Source: Collinsella aerofaciens (GTDB lineage: Bacteria; Actinomycetota; Coriobacteriia; Coriobacteriales; Coriobacteriaceae). Taken from it: DNA of 64,000 bases. Made by a program: the position numbers and the translations under genes. The stretch lies in the NCBI RefSeq assembly GCF_902364355.1, contig NZ_CABJDK010000005.1, forward strand, positions 84,239 to 148,238, given 5' to 3'. Shown here one piece after another: positions 16,824 through 25,722 of this stretch. The notes below the pieces were generated by a model. The model made no database searches. It had not been told where the DNA came from and saw nothing but the letters and a program-made list of their open reading frames with translations. Every line of letters starts with the position of its first letter. The stretch's first letter is position 1.

Positions 16824-17798
16824 ATGGCAATCAAGAAGCTGATCCTTGATCTGGATATGGGTGTGGACGATGCGATGGCGCTGGCCTATGCCATCGCGAG
16901 CCCCGAGGTGGAGCTCGTGGGCATCACCACGTGCTTTGGCAACGTGCGCGTCGAGCAGTCGGCGCACAACTGCCTGGCGGTGCTCGATCTGCTGGGTCGC
17001 CCCGAGGTTCCGGTGTACCTGGGTGCCGACCGTCCTCTGCAGGCGACTGAGCCCTATACGCCGCCGGCGTCCACCGCGCTCATTCACGGCAAGAACGGCA
17101 TCGGCGGCGCGAGCGTGCCCGCGTCGCCCTACGAGCCGGTGGGAGCGACCTCGGCCGGCGGCAACGCTGCGGTCGATTATTTGATCGATGCCGCGCGCAC
17201 TTATGGTCCCGATCTGGTCTACGTAGCGACTGGCCCGCTCTCCAATCTGGCGCTCGCCCTGGAGCGCGATGCGGCGGCGATGATGTCCATCGGCCGCGTG
17301 GTCGTGATGGGCGGCGCCCTTACCGTGCCCGGCAACGTGAGCGCGGGCGCCGAGGCCAATATGGCGAGCGACCCCGAGGCGGCCGATGCCGTGCTGCGCT
17401 CGGGCCGTAAGCTCACCATGGTGGGTCTGGACGTGACACATCGCGCGGTGCTCACACGCCGCGACATTGCCGGCTGGACGGGCTCGGGCACTATGGCCGG
17501 CTGCGCATTTGCGAGCATGGTCGAGCACTACATTGGTTCGTACGAGATGAACGCGCCCTACCTGGGCGGCTGCGCGCTGCACGATCCGCTGGCGGTTGCC
17601 GTGGCGATTGATCCAACGCTCGTGGGTGCGCTCGGCTGTAACCTGCGTGTTGACTTGCTGGGTGAGTATCGCGGCCGCACCATCTGCGACGAGCACCGTC
17701 TGTCCGATCCAGATAAGAGCGCGCTCGTGGCGCTCACCGTGGACGCCCCACGTTTCCTCGCGGAGTTTAAGGCACGCATGGCTCGCATCCTTGGCTAA
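16824..17798 (+). CDS. Inosine-uridine-preferring nucleoside hydrolase
   Basis: 324 residues of the IunH/Rih family. The N-terminal metal site reads DLDMGVDDAMAL, close to the usual DTDPGxDDAxA: the first Asp and the Asp pair are kept, while the second residue is Leu. GPLSNLALAL and the late HDPLAVA motif are also present. It cleaves ribonucleosides to base and ribose in the cytoplasm. Together with the ribokinase just upstream it makes a nucleoside salvage operon. No nucleoside transporter is next to it. Confidence 0.88.
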   Translation: MAIKKLILDLDMGVDDAMALAYAIASPEVELVGITTCFGNVRVEQSAHNCLAVLDLLGRPEVPVYLGADRPLQATEPYTPPASTALIHGKNGIGGASVPASPYEPVGATSAGGNAAVDYLIDAARTYGPDLVYVATGPLSNLALALERDAAAMMSIGRVVVMGGALTVPGNVSAGAEANMASDPEAADAVLRSGRKLTMVGLDVTHRAVLTRRDIAGWTGSGTMAGCAFASMVEHYIGSYEMNAPYLGGCALHDPLAVAVAIDPTLVGALGCNLRVDLLGEYRGRTICDEHRLSDPDKSALVALTVDAPRFLAEFKARMARILG

Positions 17799-17872
17799 AC
17801 GGTTTCTGTGCCCCGTTCCAGATTAGCTACCGAGTAAATACGCCCGTTGGGGGAATAGTCGCGTCGCTTCGC

Positions 17873-17920
17873 TTGACAACAGGCTAAACTAGCTATTAAA
17901 CATTTACTATTCTGTTTAGA
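17873..17920 (+). promoter_or_regulatory. Promoter and operator-like sites of the LacI gene
   Basis: TTGACA at 17873-17878 is followed at about 15-17 bases by TATTAA/TTAAAC. Several TAAAC/GTTTA half-sites overlap it: TAAAC at 17885 and 17897, TAAACATTTA at 17897-17906, TGTTTA at 17913-17918. Overlap of promoter and operator suggests autoregulation by the LacI protein. Confidence 0.55.
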
Positions 17921-18001
17921 TTGAATTTGCGGTCGTTTAGTTGTCGAGTCACGGGGCGGTCAGGCCACGATGCTCGACCGCGACCGTTACTAGGGGGAAC
18001 A

Positions 18002-19012
18002 ATGGCCAAAGCAAGTGTTCGCGAGATCAGCCGCATCACCGGTTTTTCGCCTGCGACCGTGTCCAACGCGCTCAACCGCAAGCGCAGCGTGAGCGAGGAG
18101 ACCGCCAAAGTCATCCTGGAGTGCGCGCAGTCGCTCGGCTATCAGCAGTCGACGCAGCTCGAGAGCATCCAGTTTGTGCTCGCGCGCAAGACGGGCGCCA
18201 TCCTGGACGAGAGCACCTTCCACCCCGCGGTCATCGAGGGCGTGGAGCGCCAGGCGCGTCGCCACGGCATGAGCACGAGCTTTGTCTCGCTCGACTTTAG
18301 CGACCTAGACGCCGTGCGTCCGCAGGTCGAGGGCCTGATCGCCGACCCGTCTGCCGCCATCGTGCTGATGGGCACCGAGTTGGGCGAGGAGGACTACGCC
18401 CTGTTCGCTAACGCCGCCGCCCACCTGATCGTGCTCGATGGCTGGAGCGACCGCCAGTACTTCGATGCCGTGGTCATTGCCAATACCGATTCGGTGCTGC
18501 GTGCCGTGGACTACCTTATCGAGAAAGGTCACAAGCAAATCGGCTATCTGGCGGGCGACCTTCGTATCCGCAACTTTAAGGACCGCGAGCGCGGCTATCG
18601 CCAAGCGCTTGAGGATGCGGACCTCGAGGCCAATCCGGCATGGCGCGTCACGCTGGGCACCACGCTCGAGGGCGCTTATCGCGACATGGGCGCGTGGCTC
18701 GACAATGCCTCGCACGACGACCTGCCGACGGCTTTCTTTGCCGAGAACGACGTGCTCGCCGTGGGTGCCATGCGCGCGTTCAACGAGCACGGCATTCGCG
18801 TGCCCGAGGATGTCTCGATCATCGGCTTTGACGACCTATCTCTGGGCGCTTTTTCCAACCCGCCGCTCACCACGGTGCATGTTCCCAAGCACGAGGTGGG
18901 TGAGATCGCGGTGCGCCGCCTGGTGGGCAACATCCGCAATCCCAAGAGCTACACCTGCAAAACGGCTGTGTCGACCTATTTTGTCGAGCGCCAGAGCGTG
19001 CGCGAAATCTAG
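18002..19012 (+). CDS. LacI family transcriptional regulator
   Basis: 336 residues. An N-terminal LacI helix-turn-helix (VREISRITGFSPATVSNALN, residues 4-23) precedes a periplasmic-binding-protein-like ligand domain (FVLARKTGAILDES, DVSIIGFDDLSLGAFSNPPLTTVHVP). It should bind a sugar or sugar phosphate and repress neighbouring genes. Palindromic TAAAC/GTTTA sites lie before its own gene, before the isomerase/transketolase operon and near 42.8-43.15 kb; such sites suit LacI-family proteins. The start at 18002 follows a GGGGGAAC ribosome binding site. Ligand unknown; apulose, apiose or their phosphates are proposed from context. Confidence 0.9.
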   Translation: MAKASVREISRITGFSPATVSNALNRKRSVSEETAKVILECAQSLGYQQSTQLESIQFVLARKTGAILDESTFHPAVIEGVERQARRHGMSTSFVSLDFSDLDAVRPQVEGLIADPSAAIVLMGTELGEEDYALFANAAAHLIVLDGWSDRQYFDAVVIANTDSVLRAVDYLIEKGHKQIGYLAGDLRIRNFKDRERGYRQALEDADLEANPAWRVTLGTTLEGAYRDMGAWLDNASHDDLPTAFFAENDVLAVGAMRAFNEHGIRVPEDVSIIGFDDLSLGAFSNPPLTTVHVPKHEVGEIAVRRLVGNIRNPKSYTCKTAVSTYFVERQSVREI

Positions 19013-19078
19013 GCGGAGACGGCATCGCCTGCAGCGTGCCAAAGCTCGCTAGGGCAGTAAACATAGCGCTATTCAAAA

Positions 19079-19104
19079 GAGGGTCCTTCGGGGCCCTCTT
19101 TTTG
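19079..19104 (+). terminator. Terminator of the LacI gene
   Basis: GAGGGTCC, loop TTCG, GGGCCCTC, then TTTTTG. The stem has one G-U pair. Confidence 0.85.
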
Positions 19105-19120
19105 TTGCCCTTGTATGTTC

Positions 19121-19246
19121 AGATTGTTTACATACCGTTTAGGCTGATTTCTCTACCGTTTACGAGACCTTCGCGCTAAACTTTTAAACAAAAGAGTAAA
19201 ACATTTAGTAAACAGAACAAAACGAAACATGCGTCTGTTTACTGAA
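19121..19246 (+). promoter_or_regulatory. Operator-rich control region of the isomerase/transketolase operon
   Basis: GTTTA/TAAAC half-sites are repeated through the region: GTTTACATACCGTTTAG at 19126-19142, CCGTTTACG near 19157, TAAACTTTTAAAC near 19177. An inverted pair, TTTAGTAAACAGA at 19204-19216 and TCTGTTTACTGAA at 19234-19246, matches at 12 of 13 positions. Direct control by the adjacent LacI protein is inferred. Confidence 0.6.
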
Positions 19247-19269
19247 CATGTGACTAGGGGAGGACGTAC

Positions 19270-20670
19270 ATGGACAAGATCAAGCTCGGCTTTGTGCCCA
19301 CGCGCCGCAGTATCTTTAGCGCGCCGGACGCGATCAAGTATCGCGGTCTGACGGCTGATCGCCTGCGCGAGATCGGCGTCGAGATTGTGGATATCGACGA
19401 CATCAACGACGAGGGCCTGCTGTTCGACGACAGCCATATCGCGCCTATCGTCGAGGAGTTCCGCGCCGAGGGCGTCGACGGCATCATGCTCTGCCACGCC
19501 AACTTTGGTACCGAGTATGTCTGCGCCCGCCTTGCCCGCGAGCTCGGCTTGCCCGTGCTGCTGTGGGGTCCGCGCGACGAGCGCCCCGAGCCCGACGGCA
19601 CCCGTCTGCGCGATAGCCAGTGCGGCCTGTTCGCCACCGGCAAGGTCCTGCGTCGCTTCCAGGTTCCCTTCACCTACATGACCAACTGCCGTCTGACCGA
19701 TCCCGAGTTCGAGCGCGGTGTCTGGGACTTTTTGGCCGTGTGCAACGTGGTCAAGACTTTCAAGCACACCCGCATCCTGCAGATGGCCACCCGTCCGTTC
19801 GATTTCTGGTCGACCATGTGCAACGAGGGCGAGCTGCTCGAGAAGTTCAACATCCAGCTTTCGCCCATCCCCATGACCGAGCTTGTCCAGGCCGTGCGCG
19901 ACGCCCAGGCTGACGAGCAGGCCATGGCAACCATGCTCGCCCACATTGGTGACAGCTTTGAGATCTGCATCCCCGAGGACAAGGTTCCTGCGGTCGCAGG
20001 ACTCGCCATTGCCATGAAGCGCCTGGTCGAGAAGTACGGCTGCAACGCCGGCGCCATCCAGTGCTGGAACGCCCTGCAGGACGAGTTGGGCATTATGCCC
20101 TGCGCCGCCAACGCAATCCTCAACGAGATGGGCATCCCCATCGTCTGCGAGACCGACATCCATGGCGCTATCACCGCGCTGATGGTCGAGGCCGCCGACC
20201 TGGGCCGTCACCGCGGCATGTTCGCCGACTGGACCGTGCGTCATCCCGATAACGAGAACGGCGAGCTGCTGCAGCACTGCGGCCCCTGGCCCTGCAGCTG
20301 CGCGGCCGTCAAGCCCAAGCTCACCTATCCGCTGGCCTTCGATCACCCCGGCGCGCTGACGGCCGAGGCCAAGCACGGCGACCTCACCCTTGCCCGCTTT
20401 GACGGCGACAACGGCGAGTACTCGCTGCTGCTGGGCAACGCCCGCGGCATCGACGGCCCGGCCGGCATGGGCACCTACCTGTGGGTCGAGGTCGACAACC
20501 TCAAGCGCCTCGAGGCCAAGATCGTCGAGGGTCCCTACATCCACCATTGCGTCGCCATTCACGCCAACGTGGTGCCGGTGCTCTACGAGGCGTGCAAGTA
20601 CATCGGCATTGTCCCCGACCTGTACGACCCCATCGAAGAAGACGTCAAAGCTTACCTGCGAGGAGAGTAG
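19270..20670 (+). CDS. L-fucose/L-arabinose isomerase-like protein
   Basis: 466 residues of the FucI/AraA-like isomerase family (COG2407 type): KLGFVPTRRSIF at the start, DGIMLCHANFGTE, and NEMGIPIVCETDIHGAITALM, whose Glu and Asp match the Mn-binding ketol-isomerase site. HHCVAIHANV near the C-terminus supplies further His. It probably interconverts an aldose and ketose in the cytoplasm. It opens an operon with a two-subunit transketolase and an FGGY kinase and no transporter. That gene set matches the apiose/apulose route, in which an isomerase makes apulose, but the isomerase described for that route need not be of this family. Strong GGGGAGGA ribosome binding site. Confidence 0.8.
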   Translation: MDKIKLGFVPTRRSIFSAPDAIKYRGLTADRLREIGVEIVDIDDINDEGLLFDDSHIAPIVEEFRAEGVDGIMLCHANFGTEYVCARLARELGLPVLLWGPRDERPEPDGTRLRDSQCGLFATGKVLRRFQVPFTYMTNCRLTDPEFERGVWDFLAVCNVVKTFKHTRILQMATRPFDFWSTMCNEGELLEKFNIQLSPIPMTELVQAVRDAQADEQAMATMLAHIGDSFEICIPEDKVPAVAGLAIAMKRLVEKYGCNAGAIQCWNALQDELGIMPCAANAILNEMGIPIVCETDIHGAITALMVEAADLGRHRGMFADWTVRHPDNENGELLQHCGPWPCSCAAVKPKLTYPLAFDHPGALTAEAKHGDLTLARFDGDNGEYSLLLGNARGIDGPAGMGTYLWVEVDNLKRLEAKIVEGPYIHHCVAIHANVVPVLYEACKYIGIVPDLYDPIEEDVKAYLRGE

Positions 20671-20672
20671 AA

Positions 20673-21509
20673 ATGGCAACTATCGAAGAGCTTGAGTCCC
20701 TGCGTTGGGACCTTCGACGCGATTGCGTCGATATCATCATGGCTGGCGCCGGCGGGCACATCGGCGGCGACATGTCGGTCATCGATGCGCTGATGACCCT
20801 CTACGCCAACCACCTCAACATTTCGCCCGAGACCGTCGACAATCCCAACCGCGATCGCTTCGTGCTCTCCAAGGGCCACGCCATGGAGGCCTACTACGCG
20901 GTGCTCTGCCACGAGGGCTATCTTGACCTTGATGACGTCAAGGCCCGCTTCTCCAAGTTCGGCAGCCCCTACATCGGCCACCCCAACAACAAGCTCAAGG
21001 GCATCGAGATGAACTCGGGCTCGTTGGGTCACGGTCTGCCCGTGGCTGTGGGCATGGCACTTGCCGGCAAGATGGATGGCCGCGGCTACCGCGTCTACAC
21101 CATCATGGGCGACGGCGAGCTTGCCGAGGGCTCGGTCTGGGAGGGCGCCATGAGCGGCGGCAATTACCAGCTCGATAACCTGTGCGCGCTCGTGGACCGC
21201 AACCGCCTGCAGATCAGCGGCAGCACCGAGGACGTCATGAAGCAGGATTCGCAGGAGGAGCGCTGGGCCGCCTTCGGTTGGAACGTGCTGTCCATTCCGG
21301 GCAACGACGTCCAGGCCATCGATGCCGCGCTGACGCTGGCCGCCGAGACCAAGGGTAAGCCCACGGTCATCATCCTCAACACAGTGAAGGGCTACGGCTC
21401 GCCGGTTATGGAGGACAAGGCCGCCTGGCATCATCACCTGCCCAACGATGAGGAATATGCCCAGATCATCGCCGATTTCGCTGCCCATAAGGAGGCCATC
21501 AATGGCTAA
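20673..21509 (+). CDS. Transketolase, N-terminal (thiamine diphosphate) subunit
   Basis: 278 residues, equal to the N-terminal half of transketolase. The diphosphate/Mg motif MGDGELAEGSVWEGA continues to a conserved Asn-containing stretch (VDRNRLQI), and early histidines (GGHIGGD, SKGHAMEAYY, GHPNN, GSLGHGL) line the substrate channel. Split transketolases of this kind occur in sugar-specific pathways, including D-apulose-4-phosphate transketolase (AptA/AptB) and sulfoquinovose transketolase. The ATG at 20673 follows AGGAGAG, right after the isomerase stop. The next subunit starts inside this gene (8-base overlap). Confidence 0.9.
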   Translation: MATIEELESLRWDLRRDCVDIIMAGAGGHIGGDMSVIDALMTLYANHLNISPETVDNPNRDRFVLSKGHAMEAYYAVLCHEGYLDLDDVKARFSKFGSPYIGHPNNKLKGIEMNSGSLGHGLPVAVGMALAGKMDGRGYRVYTIMGDGELAEGSVWEGAMSGGNYQLDNLCALVDRNRLQISGSTEDVMKQDSQEERWAAFGWNVLSIPGNDVQAIDAALTLAAETKGKPTVIILNTVKGYGSPVMEDKAAWHHHLPNDEEYAQIIADFAAHKEAING

Positions 21510-22443
21510 CAAGATCGCCAACCGAAAGGCTATCTGCGACACGCTGCTCGAGGCCGCCGCAACCGATAAAGACATCGTCGTCCTGTGCTCCGACTCCCGC
21601 GGCTCTGCATCGCTCACGCCGTTCTTTGACCAGTATCCCCAGCAGTCCGTTGAGGTCGGCATTGCCGAGCAGGACCTGGTGAGCATCGCCGCCGGCATGG
21701 CCTCGTGCGGCAAGAAGGCCTGGGCCGCCTCGCCGGCGTCCTTTGTGACCACGCGCTCGTATGAGCAGTGCAAGGTCGACGTTTCGTACTCCAACACCAA
21801 CGTCAAGCTCATCGGCATCTCGGGCGGCGTGTCCTACGGCGCCTTAGGCATGAGCCATCACTCCGCGCAGGATATCGCCGCCATGAGCGCGATTCCCAAC
21901 ATGCGCGTGTATCTGCCGAGCGATCGCTTCCAGACCGCCGAGCTCGTGCGTGCCCTGGTCGCCGACAACAAGCCGGCCTACATCCGCGTGGGCCGCAACC
22001 CGGTGGAGGACGTGTACACTGAGGACGAGTGCCCGTTCCAGATGGATCGCGCCACCTGGGTGCGCCGCGGCACCGATGTGACGATTGTCGCCACCGGTGA
22101 GATGGTCCGCCATGCCGTGGACGCCGCCGATCTGCTGGCCGAGCAGGGCATCTCGGCAACGGTGCTCGATATGTACTGCGTCAAGCCGCTCGATGCCGAG
22201 GCCGTGATCGAGGCCGCCGGTGCCACGCGCGCCGTCGTGACCGTCGAGGAGCACAGCCCCTTCGGTGGCCTGGGTTCCATGGTCGCGCAGGTCGTGGGCG
22301 AGCATTGCCCGCGTCCGGTCAAGTGCCTGAGCCTGCCCGATGCGCCGGTCATCACCGGCACGAGTCCCGAGGTCTTTGCGCACTACGGCCTGACGGGTGC
22401 CGGAATCGCGCAGACCGTCGCCGAGTTCTTGCCCGCAGAGTAA
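21502..22443 (+). CDS. Transketolase, C-terminal (pyrimidine-binding) subunit
   Basis: 313 residues, equal to the central and C-terminal thirds of transketolase. The catalytic glutamate lies in VEVGIAEQDLVSIAAGMA. PAYIRVGRNP and TVEEHSPFGGLGS mark the second and third domains. It overlaps the N-terminal subunit gene by 8 bases, so equimolar translation is likely. The pair should transfer a two-carbon unit. If the substrate is apulose-4-phosphate, the products would be xylulose-5-phosphate and dihydroxyacetone phosphate. Confidence 0.9.
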   Translation: MANKIANRKAICDTLLEAAATDKDIVVLCSDSRGSASLTPFFDQYPQQSVEVGIAEQDLVSIAAGMASCGKKAWAASPASFVTTRSYEQCKVDVSYSNTNVKLIGISGGVSYGALGMSHHSAQDIAAMSAIPNMRVYLPSDRFQTAELVRALVADNKPAYIRVGRNPVEDVYTEDECPFQMDRATWVRRGTDVTIVATGEMVRHAVDAADLLAEQGISATVLDMYCVKPLDAEAVIEAAGATRAVVTVEEHSPFGGLGSMVAQVVGEHCPRPVKCLSLPDAPVITGTSPEVFAHYGLTGAGIAQTVAEFLPAE

Positions 22444-22447
22444 CTGG

Positions 22448-22480
22448 AATGTGACAAAGGGACCGCCCCTTTGTCACATT
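22448..22480. repeat. 13-bp perfect inverted repeat (AATGTGACAAAGG type)
   Basis: AATGTGACAAAGG, loop GACCGCC, CCTTTGTCACATT. It sits inside the operon between transketolase and kinase. It could slow or partly terminate transcription, or be a REP-type element. Confidence 0.65.
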
Positions 22481-22499
22481 CGTTTTGAAAGGGGTGGCC

Positions 22500-23990
22500 A
22501 TGGGCCGCTACATCATCGGAATCGATCAATCCACGCAGGGCACCAAGGCGCTGCTGGTGGACGAGGGCGGCCATTTGATTCATCGTGCCGATCGCCCGCA
22601 TCGCCAGATTGTCAACGAGGCCGGCTGGGTGAGCCATGATCCGACCGAGATTGCCGCCAACGTGCTGGCCGTGGCGCGTGCCGTGGTGGAGGAGACCGGG
22701 GTCGATCCAGCAGATATCGCCGGCATTGGCATCTCCAACCAGCGCGAGACCACCGTTGCCTGGAGTCGCACGACGGGCGAGCCGCTGTGCGACGCCGTGG
22801 TGTGGCAGTGCGCCCGCGCCCGCGAGCTGTGCGACGAGCTTGCTGCGCGCGAAGGCGTGGCCGAGCTGGTGCGTGACACGACGGGTCTGGTGCTCTCGCC
22901 CTACTATCCGGCGGGCAAGATGGCTTGGATCCTCGCGAACGTTCCGGCGGCTGCCGAGGCTGCGGCGGCAGGCGAGCTGTGTCTGGGCACCATCGACGCC
23001 TGGGTGGTCTGGACGCTCACGGGCGGTGCGGAGTTCCGCTGCGACTGGTCCAATGCCAGCCGCACGCAGCTCTTCGACCTGCGCCGTGGCTGTTGGAGCG
23101 AGCCGGTGTGCGAGGCTTTTGGCATCGATCCGGCCTGCCTGCCGCAGGTGACCGACTCCGACGGTCTCTTTGGCACAACGGACCTGGGCGGCTTTTTGCC
23201 GGCGCCCGTGCCCATTCACGGCGTGCTGGGCGACAGCCATGCGGCCCTGTTTGCGCAGGGTTGCCACAGCCGCGGCATGGCCAAAGCGACCTATGGCACC
23301 GGCAGCTCGGTCATGATGAATGTCGGCAACGAGTTTGTCGCCAGCTCGCACGGGCTTTCGAGCTCGCTTGCGTGGCGTATGCATGGCGTGACCGAGTATG
23401 TGCTCGAGGGCAACGTGAGCTACGCCGGCGCCGTCAAGACCTGGCTGCGCGACGATCTGGAGCTCATCAACAACCCCGAGGAGGTCACCGACCTGTGCTA
23501 CGCCGCCAATCCGGCGAGCCGCGTCTACTTTGTGCCGGCGTTTACCGGTCTGGGTGCGCCGCACTGGGCGAGCGATGCCGAGGGTTGCGTCTTTGGCATG
23601 ACGCGCACCACGGGCCGCGCGGAGTTCGTGAAGGCCGCCGATGAGTCGATCGCCTATCAGATCTTCGACGTCATCGATGCGATGGTCGAGGATTCGGGCG
23701 CGGCGCTGGCCGAGCTTCGTGTTGACGGCGGTCCCACGCGCGACGCGTACCTGATGCAGTTTGAGAGCGACCTGGTCGGCTCGCCCATCCGCATTGCGAG
23801 CAACGACGAGATGAGCGGTCTGGGCGCGGCTTGGGCCTGCGGCATTGCGCTGGGCATGTACGCGCGCGATGTCGTCGACGTCTATGGCGCCCGCGGCATC
23901 GTGGAGCCTGCCATGCCTGCCGACGAGCGAGCCAAAAAGATCGCCGGCTGGCGTCACGCCGTCGACGCGACCATCGCTTACACTGCCTAG
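22500..23990 (+). CDS. FGGY family carbohydrate kinase (candidate D-apulose kinase)
   Basis: 496 residues. Typical FGGY kinase features are the phosphate motif GIDQSTQGTKALLVD at the N-terminus, GISNQRETTVAW, the second phosphate motif ATYGTGSSVMMNVG and the adenosine motif RVDGGPTRDAYLMQ. It is closer by eye to glycerol kinase and xylulokinase than to rhamnulokinase. In this operon it probably phosphorylates the ketose made by the upstream isomerase, giving the substrate for the split transketolase. The start at 22500 follows AAAGGGGTGG. Substrate not proven; xylulose or glycerol are alternatives. Confidence 0.85.
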   Translation: MGRYIIGIDQSTQGTKALLVDEGGHLIHRADRPHRQIVNEAGWVSHDPTEIAANVLAVARAVVEETGVDPADIAGIGISNQRETTVAWSRTTGEPLCDAVVWQCARARELCDELAAREGVAELVRDTTGLVLSPYYPAGKMAWILANVPAAAEAAAAGELCLGTIDAWVVWTLTGGAEFRCDWSNASRTQLFDLRRGCWSEPVCEAFGIDPACLPQVTDSDGLFGTTDLGGFLPAPVPIHGVLGDSHAALFAQGCHSRGMAKATYGTGSSVMMNVGNEFVASSHGLSSSLAWRMHGVTEYVLEGNVSYAGAVKTWLRDDLELINNPEEVTDLCYAANPASRVYFVPAFTGLGAPHWASDAEGCVFGMTRTTGRAEFVKAADESIAYQIFDVIDAMVEDSGAALAELRVDGGPTRDAYLMQFESDLVGSPIRIASNDEMSGLGAAWACGIALGMYARDVVDVYGARGIVEPAMPADERAKKIAGWRHAVDATIAYTA

Positions 23991-24029
23991 GCGGCTGCGC
24001 GGCGCCCGCAGGCTATTCCCGGGCAGCTC

Positions 24030-24104
24030 ATTTGGGACGGGGCTTTTTTGACTGGTATGATTGGTGCGACCATTCGAACCAGCTAAAAGAGCCCCGTCCC
24101 AAAT
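24030..24104. repeat. Long inverted repeat (GGGACGGGGCT type)
   Basis: Arms 24030-24056 and 24078-24104 match over 27 positions with a few differences in the AT part. The loop contains a second small stem (TGGT/ACCA). The element starts 39 bases after the kinase stop and ends 21 bases before luxS, so it may terminate the operon. On the minus strand the arms carry the reverse motif. Confidence 0.7.
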
Positions 24105-24125
24105 TGACTACCGAGAGGAACTGCC

Positions 24126-24614
24126 ATGGAGCGTATCGCAAGTTTTTCCGTTGACCATCTGCTGCTCGAGCCCGGCGTGTATGTGAGCCGCATCGACCGC
24201 GATCCGGCGACCGGCGCCGCCGTCACCACCTTTGATCTGCGCCTGACCACGCCCAACAAGGAGCCGGTCATGAACACGGCCGAGTGCCACACGATTGAGC
24301 ATTTGGGCGCGACGTTCCTTCGCAATCATGCCGAGTGGTCGAGCCGCATTGTCTACTTTGGTCCCATGGGCTGCCGCACGGGCTTTTACCTGGTTGTCTT
24401 TGGTGAGCTGACGAGCGAGGAAATCTTGCCGCTTGTGCGTGAGCTGTTCGAGTTTGTTGCTGGCTTTGAGGGCGATATCCCCGGCGCTGCTCCCGAGGAG
24501 TGCGGCAACTACCTGGACCAGAACCTCCCCATGGCCAACTGGCTTGCGCGTCGTTATCTCGACCGCGACCTGGCCGATATCGACGAGAAGCACCTGCACT
24601 ATCAGCAGGCATAG
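24126..24614 (+). CDS. luxS: S-ribosylhomocysteine lyase LuxS
   Basis: 162 residues, normal LuxS length. The zinc site HTIEH (about residue 57) and the partner Cys in GNYLDQNLP...ECGNY are present, with MGCRTGFYL in the active-site loop. It cleaves S-ribosylhomocysteine to homocysteine and the autoinducer-2 precursor DPD in the activated methyl cycle. The gene stands alone behind a long hairpin. Start chosen at the ATG with GAGAGGAA upstream. Confidence 0.95.
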   Translation: MERIASFSVDHLLLEPGVYVSRIDRDPATGAAVTTFDLRLTTPNKEPVMNTAECHTIEHLGATFLRNHAEWSSRIVYFGPMGCRTGFYLVVFGELTSEEILPLVRELFEFVAGFEGDIPGAAPEECGNYLDQNLPMANWLARRYLDRDLADIDEKHLHYQQA

Positions 24615-24657
24615 GGCCGCCCTCTGCCTCCAAACCGTTCACACGGAGATATCGACC

Positions 24658-24711
24658 GTTTAACTGTTTAGAAGTGTTTATTCGAGGTCATTAGCACTAG
24701 CTCGCTTAAAC
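24658..24711 (+). promoter_or_regulatory. GTTTA/TAAAC half-site cluster upstream of the BglG leader
   Basis: GTTTA occurs at 24658, 24666 and 24676 and TTAAAC at 24706, like the LacI-type sites elsewhere, but here mostly as direct repeats. A regulatory role is possible, not shown. Confidence 0.35.
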
Positions 24712-24718
24712 TAGTCCT

Positions 24719-24802
24719 CAGAGTGATATTCAGGCAAGGCTCCTGAAGCAGCATCTGTCGACATTGATTGTCGGATTCTGCTTCGGGAGCCTTGTTCTGT
24801 TT
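24719..24802 (+). promoter_or_regulatory. BglG-type antiterminator target and leader terminator
   Basis: A 17-bp stem with one mismatch joins 24735-24751 (CAAGGCTCC...) to 24778-24794 (...GGAGCCTTG) and is followed by TTCTGTTT, a terminator. The sequence AGAGTGATATTCAGGCAAGG overlaps the left arm and resembles a ribonucleic antiterminator target of LicT/BglG proteins. The adjacent antiterminator gene therefore probably controls its own operon. Confidence 0.75.
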
Positions 24803-24814
24803 AGGGGGGGACAC

Positions 24815-25654
24815 ATGGAAATTGTTAAACGAATTAATACCAGCGCTGTCCTCTGCGTCGATGGAAATGGCAGACAGTTGGTTGCATTCGGCCGTGGTCT
24901 GGGGTTTAAGAATGTCGGAGACGAGGTCCCTCTTTCGGAGATTCAACGAACGTTTTATAACGTTAGCTCTCGCTACATCGCTCTCGTTGACGAGGTCCCC
25001 GACGAGCTTCTCGAGCTTACCTCGGATGTTATTGATATGTCGACAGGTTTGCTGTCTTATGAGGTGAGCCCTAATTTGCCGTTTATCCTTGCGGACCATA
25101 TCGCGTATGCGGTTAAGCGTAAAGAGCAAAATATCGTTGTCCGCATGCCTTTATCGTTTGATGTCCGCCAACAATATCCCGTCGAATTTAGAATCGGCGA
25201 GTATGCACTTAAGATAATCAGGAAACGTCTTAACGTTAGGCTTCCAGCTCATGAGGCAGTTGGAATTGCCATGGCGTTTATCAATAACATGGCCGATTCG
25301 GACTCATGCGAAGTAGTTAAAGAGTTTAGCGCGGATATCTACGATCGTGTTCTGGAGGAGTCAACCGTTGCTGTTGAAAATCGGCTTGGCATTCAAGTTG
25401 ATCGGGAAGGTTTCGATTACGCAAGGTTCGCAACCCATCTTCAGTACTTATTCAATAGGTTGAACTCTGGCGAAAGCATCGTGAGCGACAACCGCAAGAT
25501 GTACCTCTCGCTCAAAAAAGAATATCCGGTGGCATCAATGTGCGCCGATGATATTGCTTCTGTTCTCAGCCGACTGACGGGGCGGGAACTTATAGACGAA
25601 GAAAGACTCTACCTCATGATGCACATCAATCGAATTGCATCGAAAACAAGGTAA
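24815..25654 (+). CDS. BglG/LicT family PTS-regulated transcriptional antiterminator
   Basis: 279 residues. An N-terminal RNA-binding CAT domain (MEIVKRINTSAVLCVDGNG, residues 1-55) is followed by two PRD domains. Their phosphorylatable histidines are visible in ILADHIAYAV, LPAHEAVGIAM, ATHLQYLFN and LMMHINRIAS. In the absence of sugar EIIB phosphorylates PRD1 and blocks the protein; with sugar it opens the leader terminator just upstream. The start is MEIVKR behind GGGGGG; the earlier ATG at 24764 lies within the terminator. Codon use is clearly AT-richer than in neighbouring genes. Confidence 0.92.
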   Translation: MEIVKRINTSAVLCVDGNGRQLVAFGRGLGFKNVGDEVPLSEIQRTFYNVSSRYIALVDEVPDELLELTSDVIDMSTGLLSYEVSPNLPFILADHIAYAVKRKEQNIVVRMPLSFDVRQQYPVEFRIGEYALKIIRKRLNVRLPAHEAVGIAMAFINNMADSDSCEVVKEFSADIYDRVLEESTVAVENRLGIQVDREGFDYARFATHLQYLFNRLNSGESIVSDNRKMYLSLKKEYPVASMCADDIASVLSRLTGRELIDEERLYLMMHINRIASKTR

Positions 25655-25722
25655 TTAGTTGGCAAAGGCGCGCGCTTTGCTGATGGTTACATATAAAACT
25701 CAACATGGGAGAAATGGTATTT

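Noticed and set aside
19270..23990. Sulfoquinovose transketolase pathway
   Set aside because: A split transketolase fits, but no sulfoquinovosidase, RpiB-like isomerase, sulfoacetaldehyde enzyme or exporter is nearby, and an FGGY kinase is not needed there. Kept only as an alternative.
22500..24614. FGGY kinase next to luxS as an autoinducer-2 kinase (LsrK-like) module
   Set aside because: A long hairpin separates the genes, no Lsr transporter or LsrF/LsrG is present, and the kinase groups by operon with the isomerase and transketolase.
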